Shown: one piece after another, positions 27,842 to 37,032 of the stretch | Layout: the number at the start of each line of letters is the position of its first letter | How positions within the stretch are numbered: position 1 is the stretch's first letter | NCBI RefSeq assembly: GCF_026965555.1 | Contig: NZ_CP114040.1 | Location: 6,324,001 to 6,388,000 of the forward strand | DNA: 64,000 nucleotides | Source of the DNA: Nannocystis punicea | Lineage (GTDB): Bacteria > Myxococcota_A > Polyangia > Nannocystales > Nannocystaceae | Direction: 5' to 3' | Program-made: the position numbers and the translations under genes | The notes under the pieces: generated by a model | Seen by the model: the letters and a program-made list of their open reading frames with translations, nothing else | Database searches by the model: none | What the model was told of the DNA's origin: nothing

Positions 27842-30800
27842 GCGAGGCGCGAAAAAAAATCGACCGGCCCGGCGAGCAGGACGGCGGCGCGGGGAACCAC
27901 TCCGGTGGAGCCGATTCGATGCCCGTCCCGCCGTTCGACCGCACCCACCATTTCCCCGACGTCGACCCCACCGACCCCGACGGCCTCGCCGACCTCGCCG
28001 GCCTGCCGCGGCCCGAGCTGCGCCGCACCCCCGAGCTCGAGGTGATGCGCGTCCGCCTCGCCGACGAGCTGTTCGGCGTGTCCGTGGCGACGCCGCGGAT
28101 CGGTCGCTTCCGCGTCCTCGGGGTCCTCGGTCGCGGCGGCATGGGCGAGGTCTACGCCGCCCACGACGACGAGCTCGATCGCCGGGTCGCGGTCAAGCTG
28201 CTGCACGGCTCGCGCGAGGCCGGGCCGCTGGCGCGGGCCCGCCTGACCCGCGAGGCGCTGTCGCTGGCCCGCCTGTCGCACCCCAACGTCGTCCAGCTGC
28301 ACGAGGTCGGCGAGCACGCCGGGCAGGTCTACGTGGCCATGGAGTACATCGACGGCCACGTCCTGACCGACTGGCTGCACGCCTTGCCCGCCGGTCCGCG
28401 CCGCTGGGAGGCCGTCCTCGCGGTGTTCCTCGCCGCCGGCCGCGGGCTGCAGGCCGCGCACGACGCCGGCCTGGTCCACCGCGACTTCAAGCCCGCCAAC
28501 GTGCTGGTCGGCGTCGACGGCCGCGCGCGCGTGCTCGACTTCGGCCTGGCGCGCTTCTCGGGCGACCTCGAGGATGACCTGAAGGACATGTCCGAATCGC
28601 CAGGCGAATTCGCCGGCCTGACCGCCACCGGCGCGGTCCTCGGCACCCCGGCCTACATGGCGCCGGAGCTGTTCACCGGCGGGCTCGCCAGCCCCGCGAG
28701 CGACCAGTACGCCTTCTGCGTCGCCCTCTACCAGGGCCTCCACGGCCGCTGGCCGCACGCCGGCGACAGCTTCGCCGAGCTCGTCGCCGCCAGGACCTCC
28801 GGCGCGATCGCGGCCCCCGACCCGCGCCGCGGCGTGCCCGGCTGGTTGCACGCCGCCGTCGTGCGCGGCCTGGAGGTCGCGCCGGCCTCGCGCTGGCCGT
28901 CGATGGCCGCGCTGCTGCGGGAGCTCGGGCGCGACCGACGGGCCGCCGCCCGGCGCACAGTCCTGCGCCTCGCCGGCGCCGCCCTGGTCGGCGTGGCCGG
29001 CCTCGCCGGCACGCAGGCGTGGCAGGCCGCGCAGGAGGCCGCGCGAGCCGACCGCGCCGAGTTGCTGGCCGAGCGGCGCGCGAACGAGAGCGAGCGCGCG
29101 CAGTTCGAGCGGGCCACGATCGCCGCCGCCGAGCAGGCCGCCGAGGTGTTGCGCCTGTCCTCCACGCCAGGTCACGAACGCGACGCCCTGGTCCGCGGCA
29201 TCCAGCTCGCGGCGCCGCACGGGCCCGACTTCGCCGGCGCGCCGGCGCTGGTGTTCGACGGCCTCGCCGCCGCGCTGCCCGCCCTGATCCCCCACGCCAC
29301 GCTCGACGGCCGGCGCGGCGCAGTCAAGGTCGCCTTCACCCCCGACGGCACCCGCGTCGCCTCCCTCCACGGCGACGGCTCGCTCCGGCTGTGGGACGCC
29401 GACAGCGGCGCCGAGCTGTGGGCCACGCAGGGCGTCGAGGGTCACACGAACGCCGGCATCGGCAGCACCCTCGCCTTCGACCGCGACGGCACCCGCCTGC
29501 TCACCGACGGCGTCGGCCCGCGCGAGCGACCGCGCTGCACCGTCTGGGACGTCGCCACCGGCACGCTCACGCGCGAGCTGTCCGACTGCGCCGCGCCGCA
29601 GCTCGCCGCCGGCGGCGCCCACGTCGTCGGTCGCCTGCGCCCCGACGAGGACGACCGGGGCCTCGCCGCCTGGGACCTCGCCACCGGCGCCATCGCCTGG
29701 CAGCTCGCCGGCAACTTCGGCGACATCCTGCTCGCCCGCGACGGCCAGGCGGTGATCGTCGCCCGCGACGACCACGCGCTCGACCTGCTCGCGGTCGCCG
29801 ACGGCCGCCGCCTGGCCCGCCTGCCACCTGTCCCCGGGGCCAGGCCGTCGCGCTTCGATCGCCTCGGCCTGGCCGCCGGCGGCGACCTCCTCGCGGTCGC
29901 CGAGGCCGAGGGCGAGCTGCGCCTGTGGGATCTCGACGAGAACCGCCTCCTGCGCTCGCTTGGCCCGGCCCACGGCGTGCCGCGCTTCCTTCACGACGAC
30001 ACCCGCCTCGTCCTCGACGACTGGCACCAGCGGCTCTACGACGTGACCACCGGCGACCTCCTCGCGCTGTGGCCCGAGCCCAGCAGCGGCGCCGTCGAGC
30101 TCGCCGGCGGCGCCGTCGTCTCGCGCTTCGACGACCAGCTCCTCCTGCGCAGCGGCGCCACCGGCCAGCTCGTCACCCGCACTCGCGGCCACCGCGGCTT
30201 CATCCGCGACGTGGTCGCCTCGCCTGACGGCACCCGCTTCGCCACCGCCAGCGACGACGGCACGGTGCGCCTGTGGCGGACCGGCGACCCGCGCGTGCTC
30301 CGACGCCGCCAGGCCCCGCCGGGCGAGCGCGTCACCGCCTTCGACGACGCCTTCGTCGCCACCCTCGACGAGGCCGGCGTCACCCGGATCCGCACCGACT
30401 CCGACGCGCCCGTGGCGACCATCCCGGCGTTCCCGGGCATCTTCGGCGTGCCCCTCGTCGCCCGCGTCCCCGCCGGCTTCCTCGTCTGGCCGTTCGCGGT
30501 CTACTCCCCGAGCGAGTGGTCGATCCGCCTGCTCGACCCGCAGACCGGCGCCGAACTGTTCCGCCACGTCGTCGCCGCCGGGGACGAGCGCGTGCTCGAC
30601 GTCGTCACCGCCTTCGCCCGCGACGCCGATCGCGTCGCCGTCGGCCAGCGCGACGGCTCGCTCGCGGTGTTCGACACCCGCACCGGCGAGCGCGCCTGCA
30701 CCCTCGCCGGCGACGGCCAGCCGCTGCACGCCGCTGCGTTGCGCGACGACGGCCGCCTCGGCGCCACCCACGATGCCCGCGGCACCCTCGCCGTCTGGGA

Positions 30801-31434
30801 CCTGACGACCTGCCAGAAGCTGTACGCCGCCGCGACCGCCGGCTCCGAAGAACATGTCCGAGAGTTCAGGTTCGTGGGGACAGGCTCCTTCCTGGTCCAG
30901 CGCGGCGGGCGTGTCACCGTCTACGCGGCGGCCACCGGCGAAGTCCGCCTCGGCGTCGAGGACCCCTGCTCCGCCGACTTCGGTGACGCCGACCTCTCCC
31001 CCGACGAGACCCGCCTCGTCACCTACTGCTACGGCCCCGGCCGCGGGTGGCTCCGCGACGTCCCGAGCGGCGAGCTGATCGCCACCCTCGACGGCATCGA
31101 CCCCTACGGCGACGTCCACGATCGCTTCTCGCGCTCCGGCGATCGCCTGACGGTGCCGGCCGACGACGGGGACGTCCTGGTGTGGGACGCCCGCACCGGC
31201 GAGCTGCTGGTGCGGATCCGCGACACCCACCGGAGCGACTGGCACGCGCCCCGGCTCGCGGACGACGGCGCCACCCTGCACCTCCACCAGGGCAACGACG
31301 CCGTCCTCACCCTCCCCGCGACGCGCCCCGGCGTGTTCGCGGCCGCCTGCCGGGCCCTCGCCGGCACCGACGCGCGCGCCGACGTCCGCGGCCCCTGCGA
31401 AGCCGCGCCGGCTCCCGCGCACATCATGCCCTGA
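27838..31434 (+). CDS. Ser/Thr protein kinase with transmembrane segment and WD40 repeats
   Basis: About 1198 residues. Kinase domain: glycine loop GRGGMGEVY (~99), VAVKLL, HRDFKPANVLV (~214), DFGLAR (~231), GTPAYMAPEL. The activation loop is longer than usual by an acidic insertion (GDLEDDLKDMSESPGEF). A single hydrophobic segment LRLAGAALVGVAGLAGTQ (~378) is followed by a coiled, Glu/Arg-rich stretch. The rest (~490-1190) consists of WD40-type repeats such as VKVAFTPDGTRVASLHGDGS and RDVVASPDGTRFATASDDG, probably outside the cytoplasm as a sensor. Start GTG 27838 overlaps the sigma-factor stop, so the two are translationally coupled. Four dispersed dyads sit in its coding region, and a fifth spans its stop codon. 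Confidence 0.93.
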   Translation: MSEARKKIDRPGEQDGGAGNHSGGADSMPVPPFDRTHHFPDVDPTDPDGLADLAGLPRPELRRTPELEVMRVRLADELFGVSVATPRIGRFRVLGVLGRGGMGEVYAAHDDELDRRVAVKLLHGSREAGPLARARLTREALSLARLSHPNVVQLHEVGEHAGQVYVAMEYIDGHVLTDWLHALPAGPRRWEAVLAVFLAAGRGLQAAHDAGLVHRDFKPANVLVGVDGRARVLDFGLARFSGDLEDDLKDMSESPGEFAGLTATGAVLGTPAYMAPELFTGGLASPASDQYAFCVALYQGLHGRWPHAGDSFAELVAARTSGAIAAPDPRRGVPGWLHAAVVRGLEVAPASRWPSMAALLRELGRDRRAAARRTVLRLAGAALVGVAGLAGTQAWQAAQEAARADRAELLAERRANESERAQFERATIAAAEQAAEVLRLSSTPGHERDALVRGIQLAAPHGPDFAGAPALVFDGLAAALPALIPHATLDGRRGAVKVAFTPDGTRVASLHGDGSLRLWDADSGAELWATQGVEGHTNAGIGSTLAFDRDGTRLLTDGVGPRERPRCTVWDVATGTLTRELSDCAAPQLAAGGAHVVGRLRPDEDDRGLAAWDLATGAIAWQLAGNFGDILLARDGQAVIVARDDHALDLLAVADGRRLARLPPVPGARPSRFDRLGLAAGGDLLAVAEAEGELRLWDLDENRLLRSLGPAHGVPRFLHDDTRLVLDDWHQRLYDVTTGDLLALWPEPSSGAVELAGGAVVSRFDDQLLLRSGATGQLVTRTRGHRGFIRDVVASPDGTRFATASDDGTVRLWRTGDPRVLRRRQAPPGERVTAFDDAFVATLDEAGVTRIRTDSDAPVATIPAFPGIFGVPLVARVPAGFLVWPFAVYSPSEWSIRLLDPQTGAELFRHVVAAGDERVLDVVTAFARDADRVAVGQRDGSLAVFDTRTGERACTLAGDGQPLHAAALRDDGRLGATHDARGTLAVWDLTTCQKLYAAATAGSEEHVREFRFVGTGSFLVQRGGRVTVYAAATGEVRLGVEDPCSADFGDADLSPDETRLVTYCYGPGRGWLRDVPSGELIATLDGIDPYGDVHDRFSRSGDRLTVPADDGDVLVWDARTGELLVRIRDTHRSDWHAPRLADDGATLHLHQGNDAVLTLPATRPGVFAAACRALAGTDARADVRGPCEAAPAPAHIMP
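28587..28604. repeat. Dispersed dyad in the kinase activation-loop insertion
   Basis: CATG-TCCGAATCGC-CAGG. It encodes part of the extra residues KDMSESPGE between DFG and the APE-like motif, so the repeat may have created the insertion. Confidence 0.5.
29154..29171. repeat. Dispersed dyad within the kinase-WD40 gene
   Basis: CCTG-TCCTCCACGC-CAGG, in codons for LSSTPG just before the WD40 region. Confidence 0.45.
29827..29844. repeat. Dispersed dyad within the kinase-WD40 gene
   Basis: CCTG-TCCCCGGGGC-CAGG, in codons for PPVPGARP between two WD40 blades. Confidence 0.45.
30853..30884. repeat. Two linked dyads (three anchors, 14-bp period) within the kinase-WD40 gene
   Basis: CATG (30853), CAGG (30867) and CAGG (30881), exactly 14 bp apart, in codons for EEHVREFRFVGTGS. 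Confidence 0.5.
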
Positions 31435-31442
31435 GAGACATG
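31425..31442. repeat. Dispersed dyad spanning the kinase stop codon
   Basis: CATG-CCCTGAGAGA-CATG; the TGA in the centre is the stop codon of the kinase-WD40 gene, so the repeat supplies the last Met-Pro and the stop. Confidence 0.55.
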
Positions 31443-31476
31443 TCCCTCACGCCACCTCACGACAATCGCTCCCCGC

Positions 31477-31638
31477 TCACCGCGACTTGCGGTGATTGAG
31501 CAGCGCCGGGAACCAGCGATAACCGACCCCGAACGCCACGTATTCGAACAGGCCCCACCCGGCGGTCGACTCGACGCCGTGGCGACCGCCGCGGGCCGTC
31601 CGCCAGGGCGTGATCCACAGCCGCCCCTGACCAGCCAA
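31477..31638 (-). CDS. Possible small protein or C-terminal gene remnant (about 53 residues)
   Basis: In the gap between the convergent kinase and NLR-like genes, one minus-strand frame ending at 31477 has strong G/C third positions and protein-like content: LWITPWRTARGGRHGVES, then GWGLFEYVAFGVGYRWFP and a basic tail LLNHRKSR. The only start near its left end is a TTG at about 31638 without a clear ribosome site. It could be a genuine small membrane-associated protein or the 3' end of a lost gene. No family recognised. Confidence 0.4.
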   Translation of the reverse strand: MAGQGRLWITPWRTARGGRHGVESTAGWGLFEYVAFGVGYRWFPALLNHRKSR

Positions 31639-31722
31639 CCCATGGTAAGAAACATCCCACGACGATACTTCATTGCCGGCCGCGCAGGCGCTGGCTCGTG
31701 GTCGCGACGTTTTGCCGCAATT

Positions 31723-34700
31723 TTAGCGCTCGCGTGTCTCCACGAACGCGGAAAAATCGAACTGCCGGTCCTTTCGATCGGTCGGTGTACCGGCCTGCAG
31801 CCGCCCGTAACGGAGCTCGCAGCTGCGCCAGCCAGCCAGCGCGACATCCTCGGCTTCCGCCAGGTAGCCTCGCCGCTCGTCGGGCAACAAACACCCCTCC
31901 AGTTGGACCTCAGGATCGAGATCCCACAGCCGCAAGGTCTCGTCGGCGAATGTCATCACATGACGTGCGTCGCGGAGGAACGCCGTCGTGAACATCGTCG
32001 AACTCTCGTGAGCGCCCAGGACGGCCAGTTCGCGGCCATCGGCGACCTGCCAGACGCGCGCCGTCAGGTCGGCGGCCGACGTGACCACCCGTGCGCCATC
32101 CGGACTGAAATCTCCAGAAATGGTGGGAGCGGAATGTCCGTTGAGCACCACGGGCGCGTCCGGCATGCCCAATGTCCAGATGCGCGGCAAGATGTCCTCG
32201 CCGATCGTGAGTACTCGGCGCCCGTCTCGGGAGAATCGCGCACGAGACACAACCGCGTTGTGCCCGCGGAGGACGAGCGGAGGGACGTCCGGAGCGAGCG
32301 ACCACACTCGAGCCGTCCCGTCGCCCGAACTGGTGACGAACCGATCGCCGCCACGCGTGAACTCAATCGAGGTGATCCTGCCCAGATGCCCCGTCAATCG
32401 GCGCGGCTCGCCATCCTCCTCGATGCGCCACCTCCAGACCATGCCGTCTCCGAAACCGAGCACAACCTCCCCTCCGTCAGGGCTCAGCGCTGCGCAATCG
32501 AGCGCCGCGTCCCATCCAGAAAGAACGCGAGACCGATGGGGTGTTGCGCGGTACAAGACCTCGACCTTCTTGCCGAAGACCGCGACGATGACGTCGCCGT
32601 CCGCCGAGGCAACGAGCTCCGTGACGGAGTCCCCGTCCGGCTCGCGCAACTGCTCCGGGCTGTTCGGCTCGTCGAGCGCATACCGCAGCACGGCGCCGTC
32701 GAGCGAGCCAGTGAACAGGTCTCGTCCACTCGCCGAGAAAGCGAGCGCCTGTACCACGCTGCGGCGCTTGAATTCCAGCGGCGCTCCATCAGCGGAGACA
32801 TCCCACGAGCGGACAATTCCGCCGTACGAGGCAGCGACGTGCTCGCCGCCGGGTGACACGGCGACTCGATATATCAACTCCTTGGAATTCGTCGGCGGGT
32901 GGAAGATGTGCGTCAGCAGCGGCCCACCCCGGGCCAGCGCCGAACGGAACAGCGTGGGATCCGGAGCTTTCACCTCCCGAAGCAGATACGGAGCGAGCGC
33001 TCGCGCGTGCAGCGGCAGCAGCAGCGCCTGGCTCATGATGTAGCGGTCGCGGTTGCGCGCGGATTCGGACAGCGCGCTCGCGGCCTCGACCGTTGCCCGG
33101 CGCCACTGGACCACCAGCGCACCCACCAACACGGTCAGCACCAGGACCGACGAGCGCTTCAATCGCCGCCATCGACGAGCCTGGCGCTGTGACTCCGCCA
33201 GGCTGGCCTTCACGAACGTCTGCGCCTCCAGTCTCAGCTCCGCGGCGACCGAGCTCGCCGCGTACAGCAGCGCGCCCCGCAACAACAAGTCGTCCGAGCG
33301 CCCGCCGTTCGTCCAGCGCTGCGCGTCGCGCTCGATCTCCAGCCGGAGCCGCAGCCGCTCACGGTTCGTAGCGATCCACGCGCTCCACGCCGCGCTCGCC
33401 GCGAACACGCTCTCATGAATGACCTCGACGACGCCATCCCCGTCGAGGCCGTGCTGATGCACGACGACGAGGCGGTGCTTCACCAGCGACTCGATCACCG
33501 GCATCACCGGGACAAGCGCCGCGAGCGGCGCCGTGCGCCGACGCGGCGCCTCGTCCTCGCCGAGCTCTGTGAGGTTCGCGAAGACGACCTCCCACGCGTC
33601 CGCAGGCTGCGAGCCAGCCCGCTCCATCGCCGCGAAGCGTAACGTCAACGCCCGCGCCAGGACATCGCCGTCGCCCAACTGCGAGCGGCGCAAGATCTTG
33701 TCCGGGGAGCCGCGCCACAGGTCCTCCATGGTCGCCTGCACCAAGGGGAGGCTTTCAGGCCGCGCTCGCACCGCGCTGAGGAGCACGTCCATCACCGCCG
33801 GTTCGATGAAGCCGCCGGCGAGCCCGGCAGGGCCCCGCAATGCCTCCCCGAGTTCCTCGGTCAAGTGGGGGACCGCGAAATGGACGCCGCTGCGACAGGC
33901 CTCCGGCAACGCCCCCAGCCGAAGCAATCGCGGGAGAAAGTCGGCGCGGATCGTCGCCAGGACATGAACATGAAATGCGGGGTGTTCGGTCGCGGCGGCC
34001 AGTGCGGTCAATACCTGCGCAGCACCCGTGCGCAGCTCGCCGAGTTCATCGAAGATCTCTTCGGACTGATCGAGCACGACGAGGATCGGTCGCGCTCGCC
34101 CTTCGTCCTGCACCCGGTGGAGCAGTTCGAGCAGTAGATCCGGGCATAGCCGTAGCTCTCGCTGTTCCTGCAGGCTCGGCGGAGGGCGGCCGAACGCGCG
34201 CGGAAGGCCGCTCACGGCCTGGGCGAACGCCTCGGCCGGTCGCTGTCCGGGTCGGAGAACGATCGCTGCGCCGGGATCATCGGTCCACGTCGGCCACCAA
34301 GCGGCGACCCCTGCCCGCGCCAGTGAGGACTTTCCGGAGCCCGAATTGCCGAGCAGCCACAGCCATCGCCGCTGCACGAGTGCCTCGAGTACGGAGGCAG
34401 TCTCTCGCTCCCGGCCGTAGAACCAGCGGGCGTTCGCCACATCGAACGATTGCAGTCCCGGATACGGCGACCCCTCGGCGAACGGGCCGTGGGAGCGATG
34501 GTCGGGGCGGCCTCCGCCCATGGCCCCGAGGATGTAGCCGGCGAGCGCGCCCCCAGCATCGTCCTGGTCCGTGAGCTCGTACACCGGTACATCGGGCTCG
34601 GACAGCATCACCGAGCTCCCGCCCGGCAAGCGCACGAAGAGTCGCCTGACATTGGCGGAGGCGGCCATGTCGAGCTCGCACCGCTGCCGGATAGCCAGCC

Positions 34701-35586
34701 CGCGGGCGCCGACGCAGCAGAGTACGAGGTCGGCTTGGCTCACGGCCCGCCGAATCGCCGGCTCCACGTCCTCTCCTGGGCGGATATCCCAGCAATCGAG
34801 CCAGACATGGACACCGGCGAACTCCAGCGCTCGCGCCAATCGGATCACCACCTGCTTGTCGAGCGGATGATGGCTGAGGAAGACGTGGCAATCACGGGCC
34901 TGCAAGGCCGGCGCGAGCCCGCGAACATCGCCGGACCATGCCCGCTCGAGGCGCTCGATCTCACGGCTGCGCCGCGGAAACTCCGTCGCCAGCCGGGCGA
35001 AGAACGACCGGTCGAGCAACCCTCGACGGTGCAGCACCTCCAGCCCGCCTTCGATCACCGCCGACGTGGACGCGATGCTCCCGGGTAACAACGCAGCGAT
35101 CACCTCACCGCCTGGCATGCGTCCGATCCACGACCGGAAAGCGTCGCCGGTGAACAAGGAGCACATCAACTGAAAGATCTGCCGCTCGATCGACTCGGTG
35201 AGACCGTGGCCGACGATGTGTCGACGCAGAAGCTCGAGTTCGCCGGGGAGCACGTACTGCGGAAAACTCCGCAAGATCGGGGGAACGATCTCTACGGTCT
35301 CGCAGAAACGAACGAAGATCCAGCTCGCTCGCACCCGATCGTCCGCGCCGATTGAGTCGACCATGACGCCACCATCGGTGCCGGGGTCGCCGCCGTCGAG
35401 CAAACATACAACATGATCCACGGATGGTGGCGCCGGCGCCAGCCATTGCGATGGTTCGGCCGGCGACGTGCAGGGCGCGTCGAACTCGATGTCAGCGCCC
35501 CATCTCCCGAGTTCTCGCGCCAACCAGCGCGCCGGACCGTGATCACGTGTTCCGCAGCAACGGATGAGGATCCTCGGTGTATTCAT
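31723..35586 (-). CDS. NLR-like TIR / nSTAND NTPase / WD40 protein
   Basis: 1287 residues from ATG 35586 (the frame opens ~50 residues further but without coding character). Order: ~1-110 a Rossmann-like part of unknown type; ~140-210 a small helical segment resembling effector-associated/death-like domains; TIR domain ~233-310 (CHVFLSHHPLDKQVV, VWLDCWDIRPGED) with the likely NADase Glu in RCELDMAAS (~304); nSTAND NTPase ~385-720 with Walker A GNSGSGKSS (~413) and Walker B PILVVLDQSEE (D ~506); a hydrophobic segment near 870 (SVLVLTVLVGALVVQW); then WD40 repeats to the end. This is the layout of bacterial NLR-like immune or regulated-death proteins (known class). Third-position GC is visibly lower than in neighbours and no dispersed dyad lies inside it, suggesting acquisition. 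NAD depletion on ligand sensing is inferred. Confidence 0.88.
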   Translation of the reverse strand: MNTPRILIRCCGTRDHGPARWLARELGRWGADIEFDAPCTSPAEPSQWLAPAPPSVDHVVCLLDGGDPGTDGGVMVDSIGADDRVRASWIFVRFCETVEIVPPILRSFPQYVLPGELELLRRHIVGHGLTESIERQIFQLMCSLFTGDAFRSWIGRMPGGEVIAALLPGSIASTSAVIEGGLEVLHRRGLLDRSFFARLATEFPRRSREIERLERAWSGDVRGLAPALQARDCHVFLSHHPLDKQVVIRLARALEFAGVHVWLDCWDIRPGEDVEPAIRRAVSQADLVLCCVGARGLAIRQRCELDMAASANVRRLFVRLPGGSSVMLSEPDVPVYELTDQDDAGGALAGYILGAMGGGRPDHRSHGPFAEGSPYPGLQSFDVANARWFYGRERETASVLEALVQRRWLWLLGNSGSGKSSLARAGVAAWWPTWTDDPGAAIVLRPGQRPAEAFAQAVSGLPRAFGRPPPSLQEQRELRLCPDLLLELLHRVQDEGRARPILVVLDQSEEIFDELGELRTGAAQVLTALAAATEHPAFHVHVLATIRADFLPRLLRLGALPEACRSGVHFAVPHLTEELGEALRGPAGLAGGFIEPAVMDVLLSAVRARPESLPLVQATMEDLWRGSPDKILRRSQLGDGDVLARALTLRFAAMERAGSQPADAWEVVFANLTELGEDEAPRRRTAPLAALVPVMPVIESLVKHRLVVVHQHGLDGDGVVEVIHESVFAASAAWSAWIATNRERLRLRLEIERDAQRWTNGGRSDDLLLRGALLYAASSVAAELRLEAQTFVKASLAESQRQARRWRRLKRSSVLVLTVLVGALVVQWRRATVEAASALSESARNRDRYIMSQALLLPLHARALAPYLLREVKAPDPTLFRSALARGGPLLTHIFHPPTNSKELIYRVAVSPGGEHVAASYGGIVRSWDVSADGAPLEFKRRSVVQALAFSASGRDLFTGSLDGAVLRYALDEPNSPEQLREPDGDSVTELVASADGDVIVAVFGKKVEVLYRATPHRSRVLSGWDAALDCAALSPDGGEVVLGFGDGMVWRWRIEEDGEPRRLTGHLGRITSIEFTRGGDRFVTSSGDGTARVWSLAPDVPPLVLRGHNAVVSRARFSRDGRRVLTIGEDILPRIWTLGMPDAPVVLNGHSAPTISGDFSPDGARVVTSAADLTARVWQVADGRELAVLGAHESSTMFTTAFLRDARHVMTFADETLRLWDLDPEVQLEGCLLPDERRGYLAEAEDVALAGWRSCELRYGRLQAGTPTDRKDRQFDFSAFVETRER

Positions 35587-35722
35587 GAGGCAGCCCCGCG
35601 CTTCCGGCGAAGCTACCAGAACCGGTGACGGGAGGCTCGACGAATCCCACCCGCTGGCGCAGCGCCGGTGCAAGACAGAATGGGCACCCCGTTCTGAGAA
35701 TGTCCACGAGCGCTCTCCTGCA

Positions 35723-35757
35723 ATAAAAAAGAGCACCTGGCGCACGGCGGTGCTCTT
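35723..35757 (-). terminator. Intrinsic terminator of the lipoprotein gene at 35918
   Basis: On the minus strand a 9-bp stem (AAGAGCACC / GGTGCTCTT; 35749-35757 with 35729-35737) is followed by a run of T before ATTG. It lies about 160 nt after the stop codon and separates that gene from the NLR-like gene. Confidence 0.8.
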
Positions 35758-35803
35758 CCTGTCGGCGGCAATATGTCCTCACAGACAGGGCCGGCGCGGC
35801 ATG
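35758..35803. repeat. Chain of four anchors with 14-bp period
   Basis: CCTG (35758), TATG (35772), CAGG (35786) and CATG (35800), each separated by ten bases. The chain begins at the base next to the terminator stem. Confidence 0.65.
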
Positions 35804-35917
35804 TCCAGCGGCTGGCCCATCTCCGGCTTGCACACGCCGGGCGAGCCGGACTGCGACACCTCGTCGGCCTCCATGGGTCGCCGACGACTCGGAGCGCCCC
35901 TCGAGTCGAGACGACAT

Positions 35918-36994
35918 CTACAGGCGGTTCACGGTGTGGAGTACGTTCCAGCCGGCGCCGCCGGGGACGAACGTATTGTAGATCGCCATCGACTTGTAGT
36001 GGCTCTCGGCCGGCAGGCTGAAGAACATCTTCGGGGCCGGCTGGGTCTTCGTCGACGAGGTAATCTGCTGCAGGGTCGGCGGATCGTAGATCATGAAGAA
36101 CGAGGAGTACATATCGTCTCCGTTCCCGCCGATCTTGCCCAGTTCGGCGACGAGCTTGAGCCCGGCGTCGAACACGCCGAACCAATCACCGCCGAACGCT
36201 TTTGCCACCGCGCTCGAGGCCGCCAGGGCCGCGCTCACCCAGTTGAAGTTGCCCTCCTCGGGATCGTTCTCGCCGACGCGCCAGACGTACATGATCGGAT
36301 CGTACGAGAAGCTGGCCGAGGACGGGATGGACGTCTTGTTCACGAACCAGTACTCGTCCCCAGGGTTCTTGACCTTGCCGACTTCGGTCTCGCTGAACCA
36401 CTTCCAGCCGGGGCCCCACGCGCCGTGGGCGATGAACGGCTCCTCGCTGTCGCAGCCCCACTCGTGGCCCCAATCGTCGGCGCACCGGTGCGTCTTGATC
36501 GCGCGGACCGATACCTGATAGTTGAAGCTCGCGCGCATTTGCAGCTCTTCCTCGTCGGCCGCGTCTTTCGCATACGAGAGTGCCGCGCGCGTGTCCTCTC
36601 CGAGCCGCTCGTGAAGCCACAGCCGCGTGACTGGCATGGGCCCGCGGCGGTCCGCTCGTCCGCTCGAATCCAGGGCGTCGGAGATGTCGTACAGAGTCTC
36701 GTCTTCGACGCCGTACTGCGCCAGTGCGGCCTCAAAGTCCGCTTCGATCTCCGTGGCACCTCCGGGGTAACCGGCGATACGACGGTCGATCAAGGACGAG
36801 AACACTTCCATCAACTCCTCCGTGTCAGCGCACGGCAGGCCCCGGCGACGACAGAGGTCAGGGGCGTCGTGGATGCTGTGGGGCGCAGCCCAGTCGATCT
36901 CCTCGTTCATCGACACCTGGCTTTGAGCGGTGTCGCAGCCGAGGCTAAATAAGGGGATCATGAACCAACAAGTGAGCAGTACCGGGTTCTTCAT
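35918..36994 (-). CDS. Lipoprotein of unknown function
   Basis: 358 residues. Signal sequence MKNPVLLTCWFMIPLFSLGC ends in a good lipobox. The mature part is mixed, with many Trp and acidic residues (DDWGHEWGCDSEEPF, GPGWKWFSETEVGKVKNPGDEYW) and a run of small residues (SAALAASSAVAKAFGGDWFG). It lacks the Thr-rich linker of other lipoproteins here. No family recognised. ATG 36994. The gene ends at a clear intrinsic terminator (35723-35757). GC content is somewhat lower than in most neighbours, so it may have arrived together with the adjacent NLR-like gene (inference). Confidence 0.7.
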   Translation of the reverse strand: MKNPVLLTCWFMIPLFSLGCDTAQSQVSMNEEIDWAAPHSIHDAPDLCRRRGLPCADTEELMEVFSSLIDRRIAGYPGGATEIEADFEAALAQYGVEDETLYDISDALDSSGRADRRGPMPVTRLWLHERLGEDTRAALSYAKDAADEEELQMRASFNYQVSVRAIKTHRCADDWGHEWGCDSEEPFIAHGAWGPGWKWFSETEVGKVKNPGDEYWFVNKTSIPSSASFSYDPIMYVWRVGENDPEEGNFNWVSAALAASSAVAKAFGGDWFGVFDAGLKLVAELGKIGGNGDDMYSSFFMIYDPPTLQQITSSTKTQPAPKMFFSLPAESHYKSMAIYNTFVPGGAGWNVLHTVNRL

Positions 36995-37014
36995 GGCATA
37001 TTCCTACGTTCTGA

Positions 37015-37032
37015 CCTGAACGGTCGGACAAC
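37015..37032. repeat. Dispersed 18-bp dyad (degenerate)
   Basis: CCTG-AACGGTCGGA-CAAC, 20 nt upstream of the lipoprotein start at 36994. Confidence 0.4.

Larger units (their letters stand above)
35587..35917. other. 331-bp region between two minus-strand genes
   Basis: Holds the terminator of the upstream lipoprotein gene (35918-36994), a chain of dispersed 14-bp repeats, and presumably the promoter of the NLR-like gene. No further gene is supported. Confidence 0.45.
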
